From positions 1-10,220 of the forward strand of contig JAYPEK010000083.1 in assembly GCA_038125725.1 (NCBI GenBank): a stretch of 10,220 nucleotides of DNA. The letters run 5' to 3'. This DNA is from TMED8 sp038125725. Lineage in GTDB: Bacteria; Pseudomonadota; Alphaproteobacteria; Rhodospirillales; Casp-alpha2. Shown here piece after piece: positions 1 to 6,608 of the stretch. The notes below the pieces were generated by a model, which saw nothing but the letters and a program-made list of their open reading frames with translations, searched no databases and was not told the DNA's origin. The stretch's first letter is position 1. Each line of letters begins with the position of its first letter. The position numbers were made by a program, and so were the translations under genes.

Positions 1-138
1 CGGTTCCGGACCTATGGCATCGAACTTTCCGGCGAGGCGGCGGCCTATGCCGACGCGGTCTGGCACTGGCCCGACATGCAGGCCTGGCTCGACAAGGCCA
101 ACGACGAAACCTGGTCCATCGACAACATCAAAATCTGA
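1..138 (+). CDS. Glutathione S-transferase-like protein, C-terminal 45 residues (partial)
   Basis: The reading frame is open from the first base and ends at TGA 136-138, so only the last 45 residues are visible and the start lies outside the window. The segment is amphipathic and rich in Trp and Ala, with WHWPDMQAWLDKANDETWSI near the end. A 'P-x-M-Q-x-W' turn followed by a short helix closes the all-alpha C-terminal domain of many bacterial glutathione S-transferases, where glutathione is conjugated or used as cofactor in the cytoplasm. The thioredoxin-like N-terminal domain that would prove the family is not in the window, so the call rests on this tail alone. The next gene starts 14 bases downstream on the same strand, so the two probably share a transcript. 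Confidence 0.6.
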   Translation, partial: RFRTYGIELSGEAAAYADAVWHWPDMQAWLDKANDETWSIDNIKI

Positions 139-152
139 GGCGGACCCGGCGA

Positions 153-596
153 ATGATTTTCGGATGGCTGAAAGAAATGTTCGCGCGCAGCGACGCGTCC
201 TGGGCGCGGCAATTGAACCGCGATGCGCCCAGGATCGTCGAGCATGCGGAGCAGATGTTCAAGCCGCCGCGGTTGGCCGAGGTCACCGCCGCCTTCACCG
301 AGCACCTGGCGCGCGCGCATCAGATGTTCGGCCACGCTTCCATCGATCTCCGCCGCGCCGAGGACGAATACCGCAAGCTGCACCGCGAGGCGCGGCGGCG
401 CAACGCGCAGACGGAACTCACGGCCATGACCCTGGTCATCATCCACCTGCGCTCTGAGAGGATTGGCGTCGATGCGGCGCCGGCACGTGCCGTCATCGAC
501 CAGTTTGCCGCGCGCTGGGGACCGGAAGAGGCGGCACGCTGGGAGGAAGAGCAACAAGCCCTTTTGGCGGAAATCGAGAAGGAAGAAGGTCGCTAG
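153..596 (+). CDS. Hypothetical helical protein, 147 aa
   Basis: I do not recognise this protein. It starts at ATG 153, 14 bases after the upstream GST-like stop. A GAGG at 137-140, overlapping that stop, is a possible but distant ribosome site. The protein is predicted mostly helical and highly charged, with Arg/Glu/Ala-rich stretches at about residues 62-86 and 124-146. It has no cysteines, no signal peptide and no clear membrane segment; residues 89-99 are hydrophobic but too short. The C-terminal third could form a coiled coil. It is likely cytoplasmic and co-transcribed with the GST-like gene. Its TAG stop overlaps the stop of the convergent gene on the other strand inside one CTAG. The shared gene boundaries and GC-rich third codon positions support a real gene; no function is proposed. 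Confidence 0.7.
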   Translation: MIFGWLKEMFARSDASWARQLNRDAPRIVEHAEQMFKPPRLAEVTAAFTEHLARAHQMFGHASIDLRRAEDEYRKLHREARRRNAQTELTAMTLVIIHLRSERIGVDAAPARAVIDQFAARWGPEEAARWEEEQQALLAEIEKEEGR

Positions 597-2353
597 AACC
601 CCTGGCGGCGGCGCCGGCTCCAGCTTTCGAACAGTTTCCAGCGCACCACCGGAATGCCCTCGAAGGCGCTCTTCGGCACGGCATAGACCTGGGTGTTATC
701 CTTGGCATGCAGGGAGAACAATCGGGGCGCGCCCAGCAGCGCCGACTCTTCGCCGAAGAAATCGCCGGTATGCAGAAGCTCGGCCTCGGCCTCCTCGTTG
801 AGCCGGATCAACAAGCCAGAGCGTACCAGGAAAAGAGAGTCGGCCGGCAGCTCCGAGACCTGCGGATGACCGTCGAGGGTCATCAGAGACATGGATTTGG
901 CTACCGCGTTCTGGGTCGGGTGCGAAAGTGATTCGCCGAACAGCCGGGTGCGCAGCAGGAAGTCGCGCATCTCCTCCAGGCGCACGATCTCGGAGAACAA
1001 GCCGTTGGCATTGAGGAAATCGCGGTAGGTCTCGGCCTTGATACGCAGCGCGCGCACGTAGCTGGCGGCGCGAAAGCGCTCTTCGGACGGCAGCTTGTGC
1101 AAGCCGGTGGTCTCGCCGATGAAGGCGCCAGCCGAAATTCGATTGGTGGCACCGGTGTCGGAATCGTGCATTTCCACGTTGCCGGTGAGCACCAGGTAGA
1201 TGGCCTCGTTGACAGTGTCTTCGGCGATCAAGGTGTCGCCGGGGGCAAAGGTCTCCACCGGGTTGTCCATCAGGCCGCGCAGTGCGTCGGGGGCGACGTC
1301 GGGGAAGTTGGCGCGCAGGTAGGTGTCGATGAAGCGTTCCATGAAGGCCGACTTGCCGGGGATCAGCACGTCGACGGCGCCGAAGGTGGCGCGGCCGCCG
1401 ATGGCGGCTTCCTCGCTATTGAGGTCACGCGCCAGATGCGAGAACAACAGCCGGCCCGAAGTGTCGTCGGCGAAATCCGCCGCCATGCCGTGGATCATGC
1501 CGCCGCCGATATCGACCTTCTTCAAGTCAGCGGGCTCCAGATAGTCGGCACGCGTGCGCTCGGTCAGGTCCAGGGGAAGGCCGTCCGTCGGCTCTTCCAA
1601 CATGCCGTCCAGTACCTTCAGCGAAGCGGCGTCCGCCAGATGGGTGAAGCTGCGGTATCCGTCGGCGCCCTCGACCCGGAAGCGGAAGATGGTGGTCTCC
1701 ACCGGATGCGGCGAATAGACGGGTTCGACCTCGAGGCCGCCGATGTCGTTCCAGGTGCCCATGGTGAGATCGATGGGGTCGAAGTAGTGGACGAAGTCTT
1801 CTTCCTCGATTCCCAGAAGCGCCGCGAACTTCTTCGCCACGGAGGCGCGCACCAGCGGCGTCGCCATGAACTTGATGCGATGATCAGCCTGCATCAGGGT
1901 GGTGAGGCCGGCGAAATGGTCGTCATGGCCGTGCGTCTGGAAGATGCCCTCGACCTCGTTGATGCCGATGCCGAGCGTATTGAGGATGGTCTCCAGATTG
2001 GGTCCGGCGTCGATCAGGTAAAGCCGGCCTTCGTACATCAGGACGCTCGACATGCTCGGCCGTTCCGTGTCCCAGCCGTCGCCCTCGCCGGTGTGCAGTA
2101 CGGCGAAGTACTCCCGCTCGATGTCGTGGAAATCGATCCGGTAGGGTGATGAGTAGCGTTCGCCCGGCGCTAGGTTCAGATCGATCTCGACCATTTCGCC
2201 TTCGATGGCGAAACGGAAGTGGTTGCGCTTCATGCGCTGCACCGTGACCCCGTCGCGGATCTTGGTGATCTCGTGGCCCAGTTCCAACGGTTCCAGCAAT
2301 TCGGTGGGTTCGGCGATGTTGCCGAAGGCGAACTTCAGCTTGATCGCCATCAT
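593..2353 (-). CDS. MBL-fold metallo-hydrolase with two C-terminal cyclic-nucleotide-binding-like domains
   Basis: This 586-aa protein has an N-terminal extension (about 1-80), a metallo-beta-lactamase fold (about 80-335) and two tandem cNMP-binding-like domains (about 356-450 and 465-575). The MBL metal motif is THGHDDH at 140-146, preceded by LIDAG at 113-117. H216, D241 and H288 or H306 are candidates for the remaining ligands. The second cNMP-like domain has FFGEESALLGAPRLFSL at 532-548, which resembles a phosphate-binding cassette including the conserved Arg. The first has only a degenerate version, IGETTGLHK at 412-420. The substrate of the MBL domain cannot be told from sequence. There is no signal peptide, so it should be cytoplasmic. 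It is the last gene of the coxSML-led operon, starting 9 bases after the preceding stop. No strong ribosome site is visible, so translational coupling is likely. ATG 2350 is an equally possible start. Confidence 0.9.
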   Translation of the reverse strand: MMAIKLKFAFGNIAEPTELLEPLELGHEITKIRDGVTVQRMKRNHFRFAIEGEMVEIDLNLAPGERYSSPYRIDFHDIEREYFAVLHTGEGDGWDTERPSMSSVLMYEGRLYLIDAGPNLETILNTLGIGINEVEGIFQTHGHDDHFAGLTTLMQADHRIKFMATPLVRASVAKKFAALLGIEEEDFVHYFDPIDLTMGTWNDIGGLEVEPVYSPHPVETTIFRFRVEGADGYRSFTHLADAASLKVLDGMLEEPTDGLPLDLTERTRADYLEPADLKKVDIGGGMIHGMAADFADDTSGRLLFSHLARDLNSEEAAIGGRATFGAVDVLIPGKSAFMERFIDTYLRANFPDVAPDALRGLMDNPVETFAPGDTLIAEDTVNEAIYLVLTGNVEMHDSDTGATNRISAGAFIGETTGLHKLPSEERFRAASYVRALRIKAETYRDFLNANGLFSEIVRLEEMRDFLLRTRLFGESLSHPTQNAVAKSMSLMTLDGHPQVSELPADSLFLVRSGLLIRLNEEAEAELLHTGDFFGEESALLGAPRLFSLHAKDNTQVYAVPKSAFEGIPVVRWKLFESWSRRRRQGF

Positions 2354-2362
2354 CTCATGCGC

Positions 2363-2782
2363 TTACGCGGGGTCGATGCCGGTTTCGATGATTTCCTGCT
2401 CCGTCAGCAGGCCGTAGTTGCCGCGGTGGATGTATTCCAGTTGCGTGCGCAATTGGTCCCGGTCGCCGATCAACAGCGGCCGCTGGCCGGTGTTGCAAGG
2501 GTGCCCAGGGATCAGGACGCCCTGGCGGTAGAGCATCTGCAGTACGGGAAATTCCGCCAAGTTGGCGAAACCACCGCCTTGCAGCGGCACGTCGGACAAC
2601 AGAATGGCATTGGGACCGGTCTCGTAGGCGACGCCGCCTTTCTCCGCCGGCGCGATCAAGCCGGCGCGCATCAGATGCTTGACGCTATCGGCCGGGCAGC
2701 CGCATTGGATGCGTAGGTCCGCCTCTGGCACTTCCACCCAGACCACGCCGGGTGCCACATCGATCATCCTGAGGCCGGACAT
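2363..2782 (-). CDS. Conserved-looking protein of unknown function with CGCP motif, 139 aa
   Basis: I cannot assign a function. The open frame extends further upstream, but that part only shadows the coxL-like gene. I place the start at ATG 2780-2782, 29 bases after the coxL-like stop, with a weak AGGTAGG in front. ATG 2765-2767 would shorten it by five residues. Visible elements are a beta-like start (VVWVEVPEADLRI, 13-25), a motif CGCPADSVKHL at 27-37 that could be a metal or redox site or the start of a helix, TGPNAILLSDVP at 55-66, and PGHPCNTGQRPLLIG at 92-106. The total is three Cys and a dense set of Pro and Gly turns. There is no signal peptide or membrane helix. The gene lies between coxL and the MBL/cNMP gene with short gaps on both sides, so it is almost certainly in the same operon. 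Confidence 0.8.
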   Translation of the reverse strand: MSGLRMIDVAPGVVWVEVPEADLRIQCGCPADSVKHLMRAGLIAPAEKGGVAYETGPNAILLSDVPLQGGGFANLAEFPVLQMLYRQGVLIPGHPCNTGQRPLLIGDRDQLRTQLEYIHRGNYGLLTEQEIIETGIDPA

Positions 2783-2811
2783 ACACCGCCTACCTGCCCT
2801 TATCGTCGAAT

Positions 2812-5172
2812 TTAGCCTTTGTTTGTAGCGCTTTCCTGGATCGCCCGCCAGACCCGTTCCGGTGTCAGCGGCATTTCCAGGTCCTTCACTCCTTCGTTCT
2901 TGAGCGCGTCGAGCACGGCATTGACCACCGCCGGCATGGCGCCGATGCAGCCGGCCTCGCCCGATCCCTTGACGCCGAGCGGGTTCTTCTTGGTCGGCGC
3001 GCCCTCGTAGTAGCCAATTTCCATGTTCGGGATGTCGCCGGCGCGCGGCAACGCATAGTCGCTCAAGGAAGCGCTCAGCAACTGCCCGCTTTCCGGATCG
3101 TAGACGATGTTTTCCATCAAGGCCTGGCCGATGCCCTGGGCGACACCGCCCATGACCTGACCGTCGGCGAGCATCGGATTGATGACGGTGCCGAAATCGT
3201 CCATCACCCAATAGCCGACCACCTTAACGACGCCGGTCTCGGGATCGACCTCGACCTCGCAGGCGTGGCAGCCATTGGGGATGGAGATGATCTCGCGCGC
3301 GAAGACGCTCTGGGTATCGAGCCCATTGCCGCCGTCGCCGCCCTCGGCGCCGCCGGCCTGAAAGCCGGCCTCGATCGCCTCGCGGATGGTCATGGTGTGG
3401 TTGGTGTCGGCCTCAAAGAAGCGGCCGTCCGCGAACTCGACGTTGTCGGCATCGATGCCGAAGGCCTCGGCGGCGAGCTTCTTGCCCTTGTCGATGACTT
3501 CCCGCGCCGCCAGCAGCACGGACGAGCCGCCCACTTCCATGTTGCGCGACCCCCCGTGGCCGCCGCCCATGGGCGTGGCGTCGGTATCGGCCTGGCGGAA
3601 CTGGATGTCGTTGAGTTCCAACCCAAGGCTGGCGGCGAAGATCTGCGACAGCGAGGTCTCGATGCCCATGCCGGTGGAGTGCGCGCCGGTGGCGAGTGCC
3701 ACCGTGCCGTCGCGGTTGAAGGTGATGGAGGTGTGCTCCTTCGGCCCGCCGCCGGTGCATTCCAGATAGGGCGCGATGGCGAAGCCGCGCTTCAAGCCCT
3801 TGGCGGCGCTGTCGGCGACCCGCGCGGCGTAGCCGGGCCGGTCGCTCATCTCCAGCGTCTTCTCGAACAGGTAGGGGAAGTTGCCGCAATCGACGTCCAG
3901 GTTCATGGAGGTCTTCATCGGCAATTCATCCGGCCGGAGCAGGTTCTTGCGCCGCAGTTCCACCGGGTCCATGCCGATCTCGCGTGCCGCCAATTCGACG
4001 ATGCGCTCGGTCTGGTAGGTGGCTTCGGGCCGTCCCGCGCCCCGGTAGGGATCCATCAGCGCCGTATTGGTGAAGGCGCCGGTGCCGGTGTAGTACATGG
4101 CCGGGAACCGGTAGGGGCCGCCCTGGGTGCGGGCTGAGCCGCCGGTGATGGTGAACGGCCCGACGGTGGCGCAAAACGCGCCGATGCCGCCGAGGCTTTC
4201 GGTCTTCAACGCCCGGAAGGTGCCGTCGGCGTCGAGCGCGATGGTTACGGTGCTGGACTGCCCGCGCCCATGCGTGTCGGCGAGGAACGATTCGGTGCGG
4301 CTGTTGATCCATTTCACCGGCCGCTTCAATTCGCGGGCGGCATGCAGCAACAGCGCCGGTTCGCCATAGATGCCATTCTTGGCGCCGAAGCCGCCACCCA
4401 CATCGGGGGCCAGGTGGTGCAGTTTCGAGGTCTCGATCTTCAGCACGTCGTCGGTGTAGGATCCCCGGTTGGCGTGGATGTTTTGCGACGCGTTGTAGAG
4501 CGTGAAGCTGTCCGTCTGAGCGTCGTAGTCGGCGACCGCGCCGCGCGGTTCCATGGGCACCGAGGTGACGCGGTTGTTGACGACGTAGAGCGTCACCACG
4601 TGCGCGGCTTCCTGAAGCGCTTTCTCGACGCCTTCCTTGTCGCCCAGTTCGAAATCGAGGCAGAAGTTGCCGGGGATGTCGTCCCAGAGCTGCGGCGCGC
4701 CGTCGGCCAGCGCCGCGGCCGGGTCGGTGACGGCGGCAAGCGGTTCGTAGTCGACCTCGATCAACTCCATGGCGTCGAGCACCAGTGCCGGCGTCTCCGC
4801 GACCACCAGCGCCACTTCCTCGCCGACGAAGCGCACTCGGTCGATGGCGATGCAATGGCGCGGCGGCTGGTTCAGCGGCGTGCCGTCGATCTTGGTCTTG
4901 ACGCCCGAGCGCGTCGGGATCGGCCCGTAGCCGGCCCGCTTCCAGTCCTCGCCGGTGACCACCAGATGCACGCCGTCCATGGCCAACGCCTCGGACGCAT
5001 CAATGCCGAGGATGCGCGCATGGGCATGCGGCGAGCGCAGTACGCCGGCATAGGCCTGGCCGTCGATATTGACGTCGCCGATGTAGCGGCCGGAGCCTGT
5101 CAGAAAGCGTTGGTCTTCGCGCCGGCGAACCGATTGGCCGATGGCGACGGTGTTGATATCGGATCCGTCCAT
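2812..5172 (-). CDS. coxL: CoxL-like molybdopterin-binding subunit (form II, xanthine dehydrogenase family)
   Basis: This 786-aa protein is the large catalytic subunit of a molybdenum hydroxylase, which binds the molybdopterin cytosine dinucleotide cofactor and hydroxylates or oxidises a small substrate in the cytoplasm. The N-terminal REDQRFLTGSGRYIGDV (18-34), VGGGFGAK (258-265) and VKGSGEAG (734-741, with catalytic Glu739) are family hallmarks. The active-site loop is PYRGAGR at 375-381, the form II signature; form I CO dehydrogenases carry AYxCSFR. The true substrate is therefore uncertain. The length is normal for the family. I chose ATG 5170-5172 because GAGGAG lies 7 bases upstream; a TTG at 5187 that overlaps the coxM stop is less likely. 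In the second molybdopterin motif, STGMGIET (499-506), Met replaces the Gln usually seen in GQG. The preceding gene is the FAD subunit and the next is an unknown CGCP protein. Confidence 0.95.
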   Translation of the reverse strand: MDGSDINTVAIGQSVRRREDQRFLTGSGRYIGDVNIDGQAYAGVLRSPHAHARILGIDASEALAMDGVHLVVTGEDWKRAGYGPIPTRSGVKTKIDGTPLNQPPRHCIAIDRVRFVGEEVALVVAETPALVLDAMELIEVDYEPLAAVTDPAAALADGAPQLWDDIPGNFCLDFELGDKEGVEKALQEAAHVVTLYVVNNRVTSVPMEPRGAVADYDAQTDSFTLYNASQNIHANRGSYTDDVLKIETSKLHHLAPDVGGGFGAKNGIYGEPALLLHAARELKRPVKWINSRTESFLADTHGRGQSSTVTIALDADGTFRALKTESLGGIGAFCATVGPFTITGGSARTQGGPYRFPAMYYTGTGAFTNTALMDPYRGAGRPEATYQTERIVELAAREIGMDPVELRRKNLLRPDELPMKTSMNLDVDCGNFPYLFEKTLEMSDRPGYAARVADSAAKGLKRGFAIAPYLECTGGGPKEHTSITFNRDGTVALATGAHSTGMGIETSLSQIFAASLGLELNDIQFRQADTDATPMGGGHGGSRNMEVGGSSVLLAAREVIDKGKKLAAEAFGIDADNVEFADGRFFEADTNHTMTIREAIEAGFQAGGAEGGDGGNGLDTQSVFAREIISIPNGCHACEVEVDPETGVVKVVGYWVMDDFGTVINPMLADGQVMGGVAQGIGQALMENIVYDPESGQLLSASLSDYALPRAGDIPNMEIGYYEGAPTKKNPLGVKGSGEAGCIGAMPAVVNAVLDALKNEGVKDLEMPLTPERVWRAIQESATNKG

Positions 5173-5179
5173 GCTGCCG

Positions 5180-5185
5180 CTCCTC
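5180..5185 (-). promoter_or_regulatory. Shine-Dalgarno that fixes the coxL-like start
   Basis: On the minus strand this reads GAGGAG, 7 bases before ATG 5170-5172. It overlaps the TGA stop of the coxM-like gene (5184-5186), so ribosomes finishing coxM end on the coxL ribosome site. It favours the ATG over the upstream TTG at 5187, which would overlap the coxM stop as TTGA. Confidence 0.7.
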
Positions 5186-5978
5186 AAGCCAACCGGGTCA
5201 CGCAGCGCCGGGCCAGCACGCCGATCAGGTGCGCGCGGTACTCGGCCGAAGCGTGGATGTCGGTGTTCAAATCGTCGGCGGCAACGGCGATGCCATCCAG
5301 GGCGCCGGGGCTGAAATCGGCGGTCAGTGCCTGCTCCATTTCCGCCGCACGGAAGACGCAGGGCCCGGCGCCGGTGACGGCGACGCGGACGTCGTTTCCA
5401 GTTCGCGCCACCATGACCCCGACCAGGGCGAAGCGCGATGCCGGGTTCTCGAGCTTCTCATAGGCCGCCGCATCGGGCACCGGGAACGAGACGTGGGTAA
5501 TCACCTCGCCATCGTCGAGCGCGGTCTCGAACAGGTCGACAAAGAAGTCATCTGCGGCGATTTCGCGCTTGGAGGTTTTGACCGTGGCGCCCAAGCCCAA
5601 CAGCGCGGCCGGGTAGTCGGCGGCCGGATCGTTGTTGGCGATGGAACCGCCGATGGTGCCGCGGTTGCGGACATGCGGATCGCCGATACGTCCGGCCAGT
5701 GCCGCCAGCGCCGGGATCGCCGATTGGACGGTCTCCGACGAGGCTACGTCGGCGTGCGGAGTCATGGCGCCGATGGTGAGCGTGCCGGCGGTATGCTCGA
5801 TACCGGTGAGTCCGTCGACCTTGCCCAGGTCGATGACATCTGACGGCATCGCCAGGCGCTGCTTCAGGACCGGGATCATGGTCTGGCCGCCGGCCATGAA
5901 CTGGCCGTCGTCGGCGGCGGCGAAGTTTTCCAGCGCGGCGTCCAGGGTGGCGGGCTTGTGGTAAATGAAATTGTACAT
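5184..5978 (-). CDS. coxM: CoxM-like FAD-binding middle subunit
   Basis: This 264-aa protein is the flavoprotein subunit of the molybdenum hydroxylase. It passes electrons from the iron-sulfur subunit to the outside acceptor. The two FAD pyrophosphate-binding motifs of the CoxM/xanthine dehydrogenase FAD family are present: AGGQTMIP at 29-36 and TIGGSIANNDPAADYP at 108-123. The C-terminal half matches the usual CoxM C-terminal domain layout. The start is ATG 5976-5978, which gives the typical opening MYNFIYHKPATLDAAL and has GAAGGGG 6 bases upstream; an open extension to 6011 would overlap the coxS-like gene. Only one base separates it from the coxS stop. The operon order is S-M-L; form I clusters are usually M-S-L and form II clusters S-L-M, so this order is a variant. 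Confidence 0.95.
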   Translation of the reverse strand: MYNFIYHKPATLDAALENFAAADDGQFMAGGQTMIPVLKQRLAMPSDVIDLGKVDGLTGIEHTAGTLTIGAMTPHADVASSETVQSAIPALAALAGRIGDPHVRNRGTIGGSIANNDPAADYPAALLGLGATVKTSKREIAADDFFVDLFETALDDGEVITHVSFPVPDAAAYEKLENPASRFALVGVMVARTGNDVRVAVTGAGPCVFRAAEMEQALTADFSPGALDGIAVAADDLNTDIHASAEYRAHLIGVLARRCVTRLA

Positions 5979-5979
5979 G

Positions 5980-6462
5980 TCAGGCCCCTTCGCGCATGGC
6001 CTTGGCGCCATCCAGGATCGATTTGACGATGTTCTGGTAGCCCGTGCAGCGGCAGAGGTTGCCTTCCAGCCCGTCGCGCACGTCCTGTTCGCTCGGATCG
6101 GGGTTTTTCTCCACCAGTGCCAGCGCCGCCATCACCATGCCCGGCGTGCAGAAGCCGCACTGCAGGCCGTGGTTATCGCGAAACGCCTCCTGCATGGGGT
6201 GCAATTCGCCGTCGGGACCGTCGGGCGCGACGCCTTCGATGGTGGTGATGCTGGCACCGTCCGCTTGCACCGCCAGCATGGCACAGGATTTCACCGACCG
6301 GCCGTCGACGTGCACGGTGCAGGCGCCGCATTGGCTGGTGTCGCAGCCGATATGGGTGCCGGTCAGGCGCACGGTCTCGCGCAGAAAATCCACCAGCAGG
6401 GTGCGGCCCTCGACCTCGCCGGAGACCGGCTTGCCGTTGACCGTCATGCTTACGCTTGGCAT
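5980..6462 (-). CDS. coxS: CoxS-like [2Fe-2S] small subunit
   Basis: This 160-aa protein is the iron-sulfur subunit that carries electrons from the molybdenum centre to FAD. All eight cluster ligands are visible. The plant-ferredoxin-type set is Cys40, Cys45, Cys48 and Cys60 (GCDTSQCGACTVHVDG), and the second cluster uses Cys102 and Cys105 (QCGFCTPG) with Cys137 and Cys139 (CRCTGY). Length and spacing are normal for the family. The start ATG 6460-6462 has a strong GGGGAGGAA site 8 bases upstream. It is the first gene of the minus-strand operon, and the coxM-like gene begins one base after its stop. The divergent coxG-like gene begins 146 bases away, so this interval should hold the operon promoter. 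Confidence 0.97.
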   Translation of the reverse strand: MPSVSMTVNGKPVSGEVEGRTLLVDFLRETVRLTGTHIGCDTSQCGACTVHVDGRSVKSCAMLAVQADGASITTIEGVAPDGPDGELHPMQEAFRDNHGLQCGFCTPGMVMAALALVEKNPDPSEQDVRDGLEGNLCRCTGYQNIVKSILDGAKAMREGA

Positions 6463-6470
6463 GTCGCTTG

Positions 6471-6479
6471 TTCCTCCCC
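6471..6479 (-). promoter_or_regulatory. Strong Shine-Dalgarno of the coxS-like gene
   Basis: On the minus strand this reads GGGGAGGAA, 8 bases before the ATG. It is the strongest ribosome site in the window, in keeping with the first gene of the operon. Confidence 0.7.
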
Positions 6480-6539
6480 TAAATCCGTTTTCGGCATGGC
6501 TTCGACCAATCTAGCCCAGCCCCGGCCGCCCGAAAAGCG

Positions 6540-6567
6540 TTGCCTGGGCAGGCTTCTGACATTATCT
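6540..6567 (+). promoter_or_regulatory. Possible promoter for the coxG-like gene
   Basis: TTGCCT (6540-6545) and TTATCT (6562-6567) are separated by 16 bases and resemble -35 and -10 boxes. Transcription would start roughly 35 bases before the coxG ATG, leaving room for the GGGAG ribosome site at 6596-6600. The -35 box overlaps a small dyad, GCCTG-GG-CAGGC. This is inference from a consensus match. Confidence 0.35.
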
Positions 6568-6591
6568 GTCTCCCGGTAACGCTGAATTCAA
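6561..6591 (-). promoter_or_regulatory. Possible promoter for the coxSML operon
   Basis: On the minus strand TTGAAT (6586-6591) and GATAAT (6561-6566) resemble -35 and -10 boxes, but the 19-base spacer is longer than ideal. The -10 box lies on top of the -10 box proposed for coxG on the other strand, so the two promoters could compete or be co-regulated. A weaker alternative lies nearer coxS. Confidence 0.25.
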
Positions 6592-6608
6592 GGGCGGGAG
6601 CGACAGCC

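Noticed and set aside
1097..2149. Long + strand open frame of 350 codons opposite the MBL/cNMP gene
   Set aside because: It reads as Gly/Val/Asp/His-rich sequence without domain motifs, the usual antisense shadow of a high-GC gene. The opposite strand has unmistakable MBL and cNMP motifs.
2783..3211. N-terminal extension of the 139-aa CGCP protein to base 3211
   Set aside because: The extension overlaps the end of coxL in another frame and is Arg/Gly/His-rich nonsense. The ATG at 2782 follows the coxL stop with a normal short gap.
3265..4137. + strand open frame of 290 codons opposite coxL
   Set aside because: Same reason: an antisense shadow of a strongly supported coding sequence.
4270..5463. 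+ strand open frame of 397 codons opposite the coxL and coxM genes
   Set aside because: It spans two well-supported genes on the other strand, has no recognisable motif and shows an Arg/Val/His-rich shadow composition.
6540..6608. Upstream extension of the coxG-like protein
   Set aside because: The extra 23 residues do not resemble the family, and the region carries the promoter-like elements and the ribosome site for ATG 6609.
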